Of a stretch of 64,000 nucleotides of DNA, positions 45,849 to 57,656 are shown in pieces (the stretch's first letter is position 1; the number at the start of each line of letters is the position of its first letter). Below the pieces are notes generated by a model. That model was not told the origin of the DNA, ran no database searches, and saw only the letters and a list, made by a program, of their open reading frames with translations. This stretch comes from Ectorhizobium quercum (lineage in GTDB: Bacteria > Pseudomonadota > Alphaproteobacteria > Rhizobiales > Rhizobiaceae): contig NZ_JANFPI010000001.1 in assembly GCF_026552795.1 (NCBI RefSeq), positions 682,001 through 746,000 on the forward strand. Reading direction: 5' to 3'. Position numbers and translations under genes: made by a program.

Positions 45849-47936
45849 ATGGCGCAGACCGATGCGATCACCATTCCGAAGGCCGTGCCGAACGGCCGTG
45901 ACATCGGCTTCGCCGCCGGCATAGTTCTCATCCTGTGTATTCTGTTCCTGCCCATTCCGGTCATCATGATCGACATGGGGCTGGCGTTTTCGATCGCCTT
46001 CTCCGTCCTGATCCTGATGGTGTCGCTGTGGATACAGAAGCCGCTGGATTTCTCGTCCTTCCCGACGGTTCTCCTGATCGCGACGATGACGCGGCTGGCG
46101 CTCAACATCGCCACGACGCGCGTCATCCTCTCGCATGGCCATGAGGGGCACGATGCCGCCGGCGGCGTGATCGCCGGCTTTGCCAGCATCGTCATGTCCG
46201 GCGATTTCATGATCGGTCTGATCGTGTTCCTGATCCTGATCACGGTGAACTTCATCGTCATCACCAAGGGCGCGACGCGTATCGCCGAAGTCGGCGCCCG
46301 CTTCACCCTCGACGCCATTCCCGGCAAGCAGATGTCGATCGACGCCGACCTTTCCGCCGGTATCATCGACGAGAAGGAAGCGCAGCGCCGCCGCCGCGAG
46401 CTTGAAGATGAAAGCTCGTTCTTCGGTTCGATGGACGGCGCCTCCAAATTCGTGCGCGGCGACGCCATCGCCGGCCTGATCATCACCGCCATCAACATCG
46501 TCGGCGGCATCCTGATCGGCGTCTTCCGCCACGGCATGCCGGTGAGCGAAGCCGCCGACGTGTTCGTCAAGCTTTCGGTCGGCGACGGCATCGTGTCGCA
46601 GGTTCCCGCGCTCATCGTCTCGCTCGCCGCCGGCCTTCTGGTCTCCCGCGGCGGCAATCGCGGCTCCACCGACCAGGCGGTGGTCAGCCAGCTTTCGGGC
46701 TATCCGCGCGCCCTTTCCGTCGCCGCGGCGCTGATGTTCATCCTGGCGCTCGTTCCCGGCCTGCCGCTGCTGCCGTTCACCGTCCTCGGCCTGATCATGG
46801 CCTTCGGCGCATGGTTCATCCCGCGCCAGATCGAGGCCGACAACCGGCTCCTGCGCGAAACGGAAGAAAAGAAGGTCGTCCAGAACAAGGAAGCCGAGCG
46901 CGAAAGCGTCAAGAACGTGCTGCGGTCGACGGAAATCGAGCTGGCGCTCGGCAAGCAGGTTTCCACCCGTCTTCTCGGCGCCCATCAGGAACTCGCCTTC
47001 CGCGTCGGCAAGATGCGCAAGAAGTTCGCGGCGCAATACGGCTTCGTCGTTCCCGAAATCAAGGTCACGGACGATATCGCCATCCCGGACAAGTCGTACC
47101 AGATCCGCATCCACGGCACGACGGTCGCTTCCAACGTCCTGCGCGTCGGCGAGGTGCTGGTCGTGACCGGCTCGGGCCGCAAGCCGTCCGTTCCGGGCGA
47201 CGAGATCCGCGAACCCGCCTTCGGCATGCCGGCGGTGTCGGTCATGGAGACCTTCGTGGAGGACCTGAAGCGCGAGGGCTTCCACCCCATCGACAACGTT
47301 TCCGTGGTGCTGACCCATGTCAGCGAGGTGATCCGCAACAACCTGCCGCAGCTTCTGTCCTACAAGGACGTCAAGATCCTAATCGAGCGTCTGGACCCGG
47401 AATACAAGAAGCTCGCGGATGAGATCTGCACCTCGCACATGTCCTATTCGGGCTTGCAGGCCGTGCTCAAGCTGCTGCTGGCCGAGCGCGTCTCGATCCG
47501 CAACCTGCACCTCATTCTCGAAGCGGTGGCGGAACTGGCGCCCCACGTCCGCAAGACCGAGCAGATCGTCGAGCATGTCCGCGTGCGCATGGCCCAGCAG
47601 CTTTGCGGCGATCTGGCCGACAACGGCACGCTGCGTGTTCTCCGCCTCGGCTCCAAGTGGGATCTCGTCTTCCACCAGGCGCTGAAGCGCGATGCCAAGG
47701 GCGAGGTCGTCGAATTCGATATCGATCCCCGCCAGCTCGAGGAATTTTCCGAGCAGGCGAGCAGGGTAATCCGTGAATTCATGGATCGTGGCCTGCCTTT
47801 CGTACTTGTCACGTCGCCCGAAACGCGCTCCTATGTGCGCATGATCATCGAGCGACTGTTTTCCACGCTGCCCGTGTTGTCGCATGTGGAACTGGCGAAG
47901 GGGATCGACATCAAGATACTCGGATCGATTTCATGA
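45849..47936 (+). CDS. flhA: FlhA, flagellar export-gate protein
   Basis: FlhA forms the nonameric ring that receives export substrates and uses the proton gradient. It has 695 residues: an N-terminal half with about eight membrane segments, including the family signature in [20 protein letters not shown] and [20 protein letters not shown] (FHIPEP region), a linker, and a C-terminal cytoplasmic domain. The first ribosome binding site is weak (GGGGTAACG). The stop overlaps fliR (ATGA). Confidence 0.97.
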   Translation: MAQTDAITIPKAVPNGRDIGFAAGIVLILCILFLPIPVIMIDMGLAFSIAFSVLILMVSLWIQKPLDFSSFPTVLLIATMTRLALNIATTRVILSHGHEGHDAAGGVIAGFASIVMSGDFMIGLIVFLILITVNFIVITKGATRIAEVGARFTLDAIPGKQMSIDADLSAGIIDEKEAQRRRRELEDESSFFGSMDGASKFVRGDAIAGLIITAINIVGGILIGVFRHGMPVSEAADVFVKLSVGDGIVSQVPALIVSLAAGLLVSRGGNRGSTDQAVVSQLSGYPRALSVAAALMFILALVPGLPLLPFTVLGLIMAFGAWFIPRQIEADNRLLRETEEKKVVQNKEAERESVKNVLRSTEIELALGKQVSTRLLGAHQELAFRVGKMRKKFAAQYGFVVPEIKVTDDIAIPDKSYQIRIHGTTVASNVLRVGEVLVVTGSGRKPSVPGDEIREPAFGMPAVSVMETFVEDLKREGFHPIDNVSVVLTHVSEVIRNNLPQLLSYKDVKILIERLDPEYKKLADEICTSHMSYSGLQAVLKLLLAERVSIRNLHLILEAVAELAPHVRKTEQIVEHVRVRMAQQLCGDLADNGTLRVLRLGSKWDLVFHQALKRDAKGEVVEFDIDPRQLEEFSEQASRVIREFMDRGLPFVLVTSPETRSYVRMIIERLFSTLPVLSHVELAKGIDIKILGSIS

Positions 47937-48688
47937 TAACGGACCCGCAGGGATCGGTACTGGCGCTCTTTCTGCTCTTCTGCCGTATCGGTTCCTGCTT
48001 CATGGTGCTGCCGGGTTTCGCATCGGCGCGAATTCCGGTGATGATCCGCCTCATGGTGTCGCTGGCGGTCACGATGGCCATCCTCCCGCTGATGTGGGAT
48101 ATGGTCTACCCCCGCATCAATGCCGCCGATCCCGGCGCCTATGTCGTGCTGATCGTCAGCGAAAGCCTCATCGGCGTCATGTTCGGGATGATCGCCCGTC
48201 TTTACGTCCTCGGCCTCCAGTTCACCGGCGCGGTGATCGGCTCCTCCATGATGCTCATGTCGCCGGGCGGGACCGATATTCTGGAAGAGACGGCGGAAAC
48301 CGCCCTGACCAACATGATCACCTTCACCGGCCTGATGGTCCTGTTCCTGCTGGATTTCCACCAGGTGGTGATGAAGGCGCTGATCGATTCCTACGACGTC
48401 ATGCCGGTCGGCACGCTGGTCAGCGGCCAGAAGATGCTGATCACGCTCACGGATACGCTCAGCCAGGTTTTCATGATCATGCTGCGGCTTGCCAGCCCGT
48501 TCCTGATCTTCGGCATCATGTTCAACTTCGCCGTCGGCCTCATCAACAAGCTGTCGCCGCAGATCCCGATCTACTTCATCGCGACGCCGTTTTCACTGAT
48601 GGCGGGCATTTTCCTTCTCTATCTGGCGATAGCGGCCATGCTGCGTCTCTTCGCCGACGGCTTCGGGCCGGTCTTCATCGGGCAGTAG
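47933..48688 (+). CDS. fliR: FliR, export-gate membrane protein
   Basis: FliR is a single-copy subunit that closes the FliPQR channel. It has 251 residues with six predicted membrane segments. The family segments [20 protein letters not shown] and [20 protein letters not shown] are present. The start overlaps flhA by four bases. Confidence 0.96.
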   Translation: MITDPQGSVLALFLLFCRIGSCFMVLPGFASARIPVMIRLMVSLAVTMAILPLMWDMVYPRINAADPGAYVVLIVSESLIGVMFGMIARLYVLGLQFTGAVIGSSMMLMSPGGTDILEETAETALTNMITFTGLMVLFLLDFHQVVMKALIDSYDVMPVGTLVSGQKMLITLTDTLSQVFMIMLRLASPFLIFGIMFNFAVGLINKLSPQIPIYFIATPFSLMAGIFLLYLAIAAMLRLFADGFGPVFIGQ

Positions 48689-48700
48689 GGCAGGGGCCGC

Positions 48701-49120
48701 ATGGCGAAGGACAGGAAATCCGACAAGCTGAAACGCCTCGTGGCGGTGCAGCGCCATCTTGAGAAGATCGCCGAGAACGATCTGGCCGACACGACGCGCC
48801 AGCGCGCCGACGTCGGCGAATCGATGACGATGGTGATGGATGCGATCACGTCGCTGTCGGAGTTGCATCGTCCTTTCGCCCGCAATTATTCGGAACGGTT
48901 CTCGCGGCTGATGTTCCGCGATCAGCAGCTTTCCAACCTCCAGCGCACGCACGAATCGCGAATCCTGAAGGAGCGCACCAAGGGCGACCGGCTCGAGGAG
49001 CGGATGGAGGAGGCGCGCGGCCTTGAGGAGCGTGCTGCCGAGGACGAGGCCGTTTACGATCTTCTCGACATGACGCTGGCGAATTCGACGCCAGCCTCCA
49101 GCAAGCTTCGTTCGTCATAG
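48701..49120 (+). CDS. Small coiled-coil protein, FliJ-like candidate
   Basis: This 139-residue protein is highly charged and almost wholly helical (LVAVQRHLEKIAENDLADTT; RLEERMEEARGLEERAAEDE), with no membrane segment. FliJ, the stalk protein of the FliI/FliH ATPase, has this size and character, and no other FliJ candidate appears in the window. The assignment rests on size, coiled coil and position 12 bases after fliR, not on a diagnostic motif. Confidence 0.72.
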   Translation: MAKDRKSDKLKRLVAVQRHLEKIAENDLADTTRQRADVGESMTMVMDAITSLSELHRPFARNYSERFSRLMFRDQQLSNLQRTHESRILKERTKGDRLEERMEEARGLEERAAEDEAVYDLLDMTLANSTPASSKLRSS

Positions 49121-49243
49121 TGCCTGCCACACCCTGCATGACAGGGCCTTGCGGCCCGCAGGAAGAGGTACAATCCGATTGAGCGCATGCAGCCGGCGGG
49201 CCCGGGCGGTCCGCCGTTGCATGCTCCATGCGAGGAAAGCGAT

Positions 49244-49804
49244 ATGGCGATTTCACCTCCGAGCGATCTCGTGCTCGATGTGGTCAAGGCGGCCGAGCCG
49301 AGCGAGATTCAGGCCGCGCGCGAGAAGCTGCGCAGCCGCGCGGCAGGGGCCGAGGCGACGCTGCTGGCCGGCACGGGCGCCGGCTTCGCGTCCACGGTCG
49401 GCACGGTCGACGGCGCTGCGTCCAAGGCGGGTCTCGGCAATGCGCATCCGGCATCGGCGAGCGCCGTTCCGGAGGTCTACCGTAAGTTCGAGGCGAGTGT
49501 TCTGTCGACCTTCATCCAGAACATGCTGCCGTCCGAAAGCGAAGAGGTCTACGGCAAGGGCTCTGCCGGCGAGTTCTGGAAGAGCATGATGGCCGAGCAG
49601 ATGGCCAATGCCGTTGCGGAGCGTGGCGGCATCGGCATTGCCGAACAGCTTTTCTCCAGGCAGGTCGAGCAGATGCGCGACGGCACGCCGAACGCCACGA
49701 CGGACGAGAATGACCGCAGGATGGCGCTTGGCAGCGTCATGGATTTCCAGCGCCGCACGCTCGGCGTCGGCGAGGATGAAAAATCCGTTGCGGAGAATAC
49801 CTGA
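49244..49804 (+). CDS. FlgJ-like rod-binding/rod-cap protein
   Basis: From ATG 49244 (GAGGAA 7 bases upstream) the protein has 186 residues. The central to C-terminal region matches the rod-binding domain of FlgJ (VYRKFEASVLSTFIQNMLPS; GEFWKSMMAEQMANAVAERG then IGIAEQLF). The C-terminal muramidase domain of enterobacterial FlgJ is absent. The separate transglycosylase at 38436 may supply the wall-cleaving activity. This split is common in alphaproteobacteria. Confidence 0.86.
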   Translation: MAISPPSDLVLDVVKAAEPSEIQAAREKLRSRAAGAEATLLAGTGAGFASTVGTVDGAASKAGLGNAHPASASAVPEVYRKFEASVLSTFIQNMLPSESEEVYGKGSAGEFWKSMMAEQMANAVAERGGIGIAEQLFSRQVEQMRDGTPNATTDENDRRMALGSVMDFQRRTLGVGEDEKSVAENT

Positions 49805-49913
49805 GAGCGCTGCATGAAGCGTCTCCCGGGCCAGGTCGTATCCGCCGAAAGGCGGGTCGAGGCGGCGTGCTGACGGGGCACTCCGTGAAAAAAGCAAAAA
49901 AAGGGCACAACAT

Positions 49914-50279
49914 ATGGAAATCGTATCCGGTGATTATCGCATCAAAACGGTCCTCGGTCGTCTTGAGGCGATAATCGACAACGAGAACCAGCGCATCGGC
50001 AAGGATCCGGAGTTCGACCTCAAGGTCTCGAATGCGCACAAGAGCCGTTGCCTTTATGAATTGACCATGTTGTTCCGCGATACGGACCCGCAGGAACTGG
50101 CGACGACCTATATCGGCCAGATGCACGAACTGAAGGGCAAGCTCGCTCTCAATGCGCGCCGGGTCGAGGCGCATCTGCACGCCGTGCGCGCGGTCGCCGA
50201 TCTGCTGAAGAATGCCGAGCAGTCGGCCGACGGCGACGGCACCTACTCTCAGGAACAGTTCCGTCATAGCGAGATGTGA
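49914..50279 (+). CDS. Small helical protein, FlgN-like chaperone candidate
   Basis: A 121-residue soluble protein without signal or membrane segment, rich in predicted helices (VLGRLEAIIDNENQRIGKDP; LKGKLALNARRVEAHLHAVR). The arrangement of two long helices resembles FlgN, the FlgK/FlgL chaperone, but identity is too low for certainty. AAGGG lies upstream of the ATG. Its stop overlaps the next start by one base. Confidence 0.7.
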   Translation: MEIVSGDYRIKTVLGRLEAIIDNENQRIGKDPEFDLKVSNAHKSRCLYELTMLFRDTDPQELATTYIGQMHELKGKLALNARRVEAHLHAVRAVADLLKNAEQSADGDGTYSQEQFRHSEM

Positions 50280-50809
50280 TGCTGAAGCTCCTTCTGACAG
50301 GCATTTGGGTTTGCCTTGTGACGCTCGGGGCCGTCTGGTTCTCGATCGGGCAGGCGACGGCGCCGGTTCAGGGCGACACGGGGCCGAGGATCGACACCGA
50401 GCTGCTCCGGGGCGAGACGACCACCATCCCGCTGATTGCGGACGGTTCCGTTCAGGGATATTTCCTGAGCCGCGTTTCCCTCATCGTCGACAAGGCCAAG
50501 ATCGGTGAAACGAAACTGCCGATGAAGGAACTGGTCACGGACAGCCTGTTCACGCTGCTTGTCGGCAACCCGGTCGTCGACGTGGCGCATGTCGAGCGTT
50601 TCGACCTCGCTGCCTTCAAGAGCCGCATCAAGGACGGTCTGAACGACCGTTTCGGTGACGGTATCGTGTCGGACGTGCTGGTCGAGCAGCTCGACTACCT
50701 GTCGAAGGACGACATCCGCATCAACACCAATGCGCAGCGGTCCGTCCGCCCGGGCTTGCAGATCACGCCGGGCGAAGCGGTCGCCGACCCGGCCCCCGCC
50801 GGCCACTGA
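50279..50809 (+). CDS. Membrane-anchored protein with FliL-like C-terminal pattern
   Basis: From ATG 50279 the protein has 176 residues; a GTG one codon upstream is possible. It has an N-terminal membrane anchor (LLLTGIWVCLVTLGAVWFSI) and a periplasmic domain. The stretch ELVTDSLFTLLVGNPVVDVA, a following helix and the end GDGIVSDVLVEQLDYLSKDD follow the layout of the FliL stomatin-like domain. If so, it is a second FliL-type protein besides the one at 16513. The assignment is inference. It is the last gene of the flagellar cluster. Confidence 0.7.
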   Translation: MLKLLLTGIWVCLVTLGAVWFSIGQATAPVQGDTGPRIDTELLRGETTTIPLIADGSVQGYFLSRVSLIVDKAKIGETKLPMKELVTDSLFTLLVGNPVVDVAHVERFDLAAFKSRIKDGLNDRFGDGIVSDVLVEQLDYLSKDDIRINTNAQRSVRPGLQITPGEAVADPAPAGH

Positions 50810-51021
50810 TATCCCCCTTATCCCGATCCGTCGCAAGACGGCCGCAGACGCGTATCTCCCCGCCCGGAGTGCGCGTCTGCGTCATTTCCACCGGGGGTCA
50901 AATCGACCGATAGGTTGCATTTTAGCGTTTGATTTAAGCCGTGTGAGACAGACGCCGCGGTAGACCGCTTCATAGCCTTCGCAAATGCCAGCATTCGACT
51001 GGCCGGATAAGGGAGGGGGGC

Positions 51022-51903
51022 ATGAACATCGCGGTCAATTTCGGGATTCTGGCATCGAAAAGGGCGGTTCTCGACGTTCCGGTGTGCGATCTCGACTGGG
51101 ATAGCGCGCTGGCCTTCACGAACCAGCTTGCCAATGTGCCGACGGGCCAGACGGTCATCGCGTTTCTCAATGCGCATAACGCCAACCTGATGATGAAGTT
51201 CGAGGACTATCACGAGCTGTTGCAGAACCAACTCGTTTTCCCGGACGGCTTCGGTCTCGATATCGCCTCCGCCCTGCTGCATGGCGAACCGTTTCCGGCC
51301 AATCTCAACGGCACGGATTTCATCCCCGCACTCATGACCTACATGTCGGCCGGAAAGCGGATCGGCCTGGTCGGCGCGACGCCGGAAGTGCTGGAGGACG
51401 CGGCCGGCGCATTCCGGCGCCGCTGTCCCTGGCACACGTTCATCCCCGTCAGCGACGGCTATCTCGACCACGAGAAGAGCCTGAAGGTGATCGAGAAGAT
51501 CGAAACGCTCGGGCTGGACGTGCTGGTCGTCTGCATGGGAACCCCGCGCCAGGAGCGCTGGGTCGCCAGATATATCCGTCCCGAACACGCCAGGCTGGTG
51601 ATGACAGGCGGCGCGCTGTTCGATTTCGTGTCCGGCAGGGTGCCGCGCGCCTCGCACCTGTTGCGCAGCCTGCGGCTGGAATGGGCCTATCGCTTCTGGA
51701 ACGAGCCGCGCCGTCTGGCGGGCCGCTATCTCGTGGGCATCCCGATCTTCTTCTTTCATCTCCTGCGCTTCCGCTTCGGCAAGCGGGCGCTGCCGTCCTA
51801 CATGCGACTTGCCGAGCCTCTGCTGAAGCCGACGGAGAAGAGCAAGCCGGAACGACCCCCGCTCGACATGGCCGTGGGCAAGCAGAGGGGCGCTGCGCGT
51901 TAA
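51022..51903 (+). CDS. WecG/TagA/CpsF-family glycosyltransferase (GT26)
   Basis: Enzymes of this family transfer a sugar (N-acetylmannosamine type in WecG and TagA) to a lipid-linked acceptor in surface polysaccharide synthesis. It has 293 residues with the family signatures LVFPDGFGLDIASALLHGEP, LNGTDFIPALM, VCMGTPRQERWVARY and GGALFDFVSGRVPRA. The AGGGAGG ribosome binding site is strong. The C terminus is basic and may touch the membrane (VGIPIFFFHLLRFRFGKR). The sugar and product are not known. The next gene encodes a chain-length-type protein. Confidence 0.9.
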   Translation: MNIAVNFGILASKRAVLDVPVCDLDWDSALAFTNQLANVPTGQTVIAFLNAHNANLMMKFEDYHELLQNQLVFPDGFGLDIASALLHGEPFPANLNGTDFIPALMTYMSAGKRIGLVGATPEVLEDAAGAFRRRCPWHTFIPVSDGYLDHEKSLKVIEKIETLGLDVLVVCMGTPRQERWVARYIRPEHARLVMTGGALFDFVSGRVPRASHLLRSLRLEWAYRFWNEPRRLAGRYLVGIPIFFFHLLRFRFGKRALPSYMRLAEPLLKPTEKSKPERPPLDMAVGKQRGAAR

Positions 51904-51940
51904 CCAAATATTTGCCATGAAAATTTAAACTGGGTTAACC

Positions 51941-53650
51941 ATGACCGTCGGCACGCCCGACGACCAGACCCAGGCGGCAGATATGTATGACCCCGCGGAA
52001 CAAGGCAGACGGCGCGATCGCGGCTTTCCCGATCGAGAGATCGCCCGCGACGATGTCCGGACGTTCGAAACGGCCAACGGCAACCGCAAGCCGCGCCGGG
52101 AAAGAAGCATGGCTTTCTCCCTGCTCTTCCTGGCATCGGCGGCCCTCGGCGGTGCTTCGCTTCCCTTCACGTTCGGCGAAATGTTTCCCCGTTCCTTCAC
52201 ATCGACCGCAGTGGTCGGCATTGATGCAAGCGAGGCCGTCGATGCGCTGGCGTCCGGCCTGAAGAGCGATGCGAGCCTCGATCGCGTCGCCGTGTCGCTC
52301 GATCTGTCGCGCGAACCGCTGCTGGCCGCTGGGGCGCCCGGAATGCTTGCCGTCGCCGCCGATCTTCTGGCTGGAACCGAAAAGACGGTCTCGAACCCGG
52401 ACGACGCGCTGCAACGGACGCTTGCCGGTTCGCTCTCCGTCATGCCCGATCGTTCGGCGGGCCGGCTGTCGCTGGCCGTGACCACGCCGAGCCCGGTTCT
52501 GTCCGAGCGGATCGCCAATGCGTTCGCCGAGGAGAGCCTGTCCCTGGCGGCCGGGCAGGCGGTCGAGAAAACCTATGGATTGACCGCCGCCCGCAAGGCC
52601 GCCGAAGACGCGGAGCAGGCGCTGGCCGACCATGTGGCAACCAAAAGCACCGGCGATCTGGATGCCGCCGCCCGCCTTGCCGCCGAGATCGCCGGGCACG
52701 ATGCCGATATTGCCAGCCGCGAGGCGATGCTCGCGGCCCTGAAGGACGAAAGCACCCGTATCGGCGCGCTGAAGGTTTCGGACGACGCTCCCGCGGCATC
52801 CGATCTGGGGATCGACGCACCGGGTTTCGACGACGCCCGCCAGAAATATATCGCGGCCAAGCTCGATTACGAGCGCCTCGCGGTCGACCTCGGGCCACGC
52901 CATCCCCGGCTTCTCGCCGCCCGCGGTGCAGCGGACGACGCCCGCAATCGTTTTCGCGATGCGCTGGGCAAGCTGGAGGCGGGCTACAAGGAAAAGGTGC
53001 AGGCGGCCAGCCGGGCGCTCGACCAGGCGAAAGCCGAAAGACAGCGGCTGGAAAGCGGCCCGGCGGAAAACGGTCAGGACCTCGAAAAGCTCGAGGCCCT
53101 GAAGGGCGAGGCCGACCGCCTGCGTGCCGGCTATCTCGACAAGCTCGACGCCAGCCGCACATCGCCGTCACCGGTGCCGGCCCGCATCCTGGCGCCGGCC
53201 CATGCGCAAACCGTGATCGTCAACGGCGTCTCGCCGCTCATGGTTTCCCTTGCCGGCGCGGCAACCGGCCTTCTGATAGCCTTCGGCTGGCTCTGTCTTT
53301 CCGCCCGCCGCCGGACGGATGATGCGGACGTTGAGCCTGCGGAGGTTCGGCAGAGCGCGGAACCCCATCCTGCGCCCCGGCACCGCCCGGACGACGAATA
53401 CGGCTACGACGACGAGGAAGACGGTGGGGATGGCGCGTGGGGACCGCCGCCGGCTCAGAACGACGATATGCCGCTGGCCGAGCGTTTGCGCGCGGTTCTG
53501 CGGCGCAGCGCCGAAATGGACCGGCACGAGGCGATGCCGGATCCGCTGACCGGCCGCGAGGCCGAGATCGAGGCGATCCGCCGCCGCATGGAGGCCCTGA
53601 AGCACCGCGTGAGAGCCTATCAGGCGGGCAGGTCGTCCTCTCGCTTCTGA
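51941..53650 (+). CDS. Wzz/GumC-type polysaccharide co-polymerase without kinase domain
   Basis: Proteins of this class sit in the inner membrane and set chain length or help export of polysaccharides. It has 569 residues: a hydrophilic N-terminal tail (~56 residues), first membrane segment (~57-78, AFSLLFLASAALGGASLPF), a long periplasmic coiled coil with the GumC-like block DLGPRHPRLLAARGAADDAR, a second membrane segment (~427-445, VSLAGAATGLLIAFGWLCL), and an Asp/Glu/Pro-rich cytoplasmic tail of ~120 residues with no Walker motif. It starts 37 bases after the glycosyltransferase gene and is probably co-transcribed. No polymerase or flippase gene is nearby. Confidence 0.82.
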   Translation: MTVGTPDDQTQAADMYDPAEQGRRRDRGFPDREIARDDVRTFETANGNRKPRRERSMAFSLLFLASAALGGASLPFTFGEMFPRSFTSTAVVGIDASEAVDALASGLKSDASLDRVAVSLDLSREPLLAAGAPGMLAVAADLLAGTEKTVSNPDDALQRTLAGSLSVMPDRSAGRLSLAVTTPSPVLSERIANAFAEESLSLAAGQAVEKTYGLTAARKAAEDAEQALADHVATKSTGDLDAAARLAAEIAGHDADIASREAMLAALKDESTRIGALKVSDDAPAASDLGIDAPGFDDARQKYIAAKLDYERLAVDLGPRHPRLLAARGAADDARNRFRDALGKLEAGYKEKVQAASRALDQAKAERQRLESGPAENGQDLEKLEALKGEADRLRAGYLDKLDASRTSPSPVPARILAPAHAQTVIVNGVSPLMVSLAGAATGLLIAFGWLCLSARRRTDDADVEPAEVRQSAEPHPAPRHRPDDEYGYDDEEDGGDGAWGPPPAQNDDMPLAERLRAVLRRSAEMDRHEAMPDPLTGREAEIEAIRRRMEALKHRVRAYQAGRSSSRF

Positions 53651-53731
53651 CGTGCCGAAAAGTCTTGCATTCTCCGCTGTTTGGGACCATAGCCCGGAAG
53701 GATTGAAAGGCCCCAGTCAGGAGAAACGCCC

Positions 53732-54631
53732 ATGACCACGGTAATCGACGGCAAGACAATCTCGGCCTCCGTCATCGAGGCAGTAACCGCTTCCGCAACG
53801 GCTCTCGAACAGGAGACCGGCATTCGCCCCGGTCTTGCGGTTGTCATCGTGGGCGACGATCCGGCCAGCCATGCCTATGTCGCCTCGAAGGGTCGCATGG
53901 CCAAGCAGTGCGGCTTCCACTCCGTCCAGCATACGCTGCCGGTGGAAACGACGCAGGAAGCGCTCCTCAAGCTGGTCGGCGAACTCAATGCCGATCCCGC
54001 GATCCACGGCATTCTCGTGCAACTGCCGCTGCCGAAGCATCTCGATTCCGAACCGGTCATCCAGTCCATCCTGCCGGAAAAGGACGTGGACGGCCTCCAT
54101 GTCGTCAACGCCGGCAAGCTCGCCACCGGCGATCTGGAAACGGGGCTTCTCTCCTGCACGCCCGCCGGGTCGATGCTGCTCGTGCGCACGATCCACGGCG
54201 CCGATCTCTCCGGCCTCAATGCAGTCGTCATCGGCCGCTCGAACCTGTTCGGCAAGCCGATGGGGCAATTGCTTCTCAACGCCAATGCCACGGTGACGAT
54301 GGCCCATTCGCGTACCAGGGATCTGGCTGCGATCTGCCGCACCGCCGACATTCTGGTGGCCGCGGTCGGGCGTCCTCACATGGTGAAGGCGGATTGGGTG
54401 AAGCCCGGCGCGACGGTGATCGATGTCGGCATCAACCGGGTTCCGGCGCCCGACAAGGGCGAGGGCAAGACCAGGCTCATCGGCGACGTGGCCTATGCCG
54501 AGGTTGCCGAGATCGCCGGTGCGATCACGCCGGTTCCGGGCGGCGTCGGCCCGATGACCATCGCCATGCTCATGGCGAACACCGTCATCGCGGCCCATCT
54601 GATCCTCGGGCGCCCGCGGCCCCGCTTCTGA
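53732..54631 (+). CDS. folD: FolD, methylenetetrahydrofolate dehydrogenase/cyclohydrolase
   Basis: Bifunctional cytosolic enzyme of one-carbon metabolism that interconverts 5,10-methylene- and 10-formyl-tetrahydrofolate with NADP. It has 299 residues. Family signatures are intact: [29 protein letters not shown], the cofactor loop [16 protein letters not shown], and the C-terminal [24 protein letters not shown] lies 10 bases upstream. It is a housekeeping gene unrelated to its neighbours and is followed by a hairpin-rich repeat. Confidence 0.98.
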   Translation: MTTVIDGKTISASVIEAVTASATALEQETGIRPGLAVVIVGDDPASHAYVASKGRMAKQCGFHSVQHTLPVETTQEALLKLVGELNADPAIHGILVQLPLPKHLDSEPVIQSILPEKDVDGLHVVNAGKLATGDLETGLLSCTPAGSMLLVRTIHGADLSGLNAVVIGRSNLFGKPMGQLLLNANATVTMAHSRTRDLAAICRTADILVAAVGRPHMVKADWVKPGATVIDVGINRVPAPDKGEGKTRLIGDVAYAEVAEIAGAITPVPGGVGPMTIAMLMANTVIAAHLILGRPRPRF

Positions 54632-54660
54632 CAGGCCGAAGGCTGCGGCGCATGAAGAAT

Positions 54661-54837
54661 GAGCGGCCCCGAAGGGCCGCTCGGACGACTGACAAAGGGC
54701 GTATCGCTCTCTTTCGTCGTGGTCGGGCCTGGACCCGACCATCCACCGCGCTACGTGCGGCGTGGACCCTCGGGTCGAGCCCGAGGGTGACGAAGGAGAG
54801 GGGTGTCAATACGCTGAGCGGCCCCGAAGGGCCGCTC
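54661..54837. repeat. Palindromic intergenic repeat flanked by identical hairpins
   Basis: The 22-base hairpin GAGCGGCCC-CGAA-GGGCCGCTC occurs at 54661-54682 and identically at 54816-54837. Between them, ~54701-54812 is an imperfect palindrome beginning GTATCG and ending CAATAC, with inner hairpins GGTCGGG/CCCGACC and CCCTCGGG/CCCGAGGG. Palindromes with GACCCGA/TCGGGTC cores and GACGAA arms are, from memory, dispersed in rhizobial intergenic DNA (RIME-like). The element lies between folD and the convergent aglK and probably terminates both transcripts. Confidence 0.75.
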
Positions 54838-54865
54838 GTCGCAAGGGGCATGTCTTGGGAGGAAG

Positions 54866-55960
<1,095 letters not shown>

Positions 55961-55979
55961 GAGAGCCTCCCTGTCTTTC

Positions 55980-57629
<1,650 letters not shown>

Positions 57630-57656
57630 GCGATTTTCCTGTTCCTGATGATGTTC

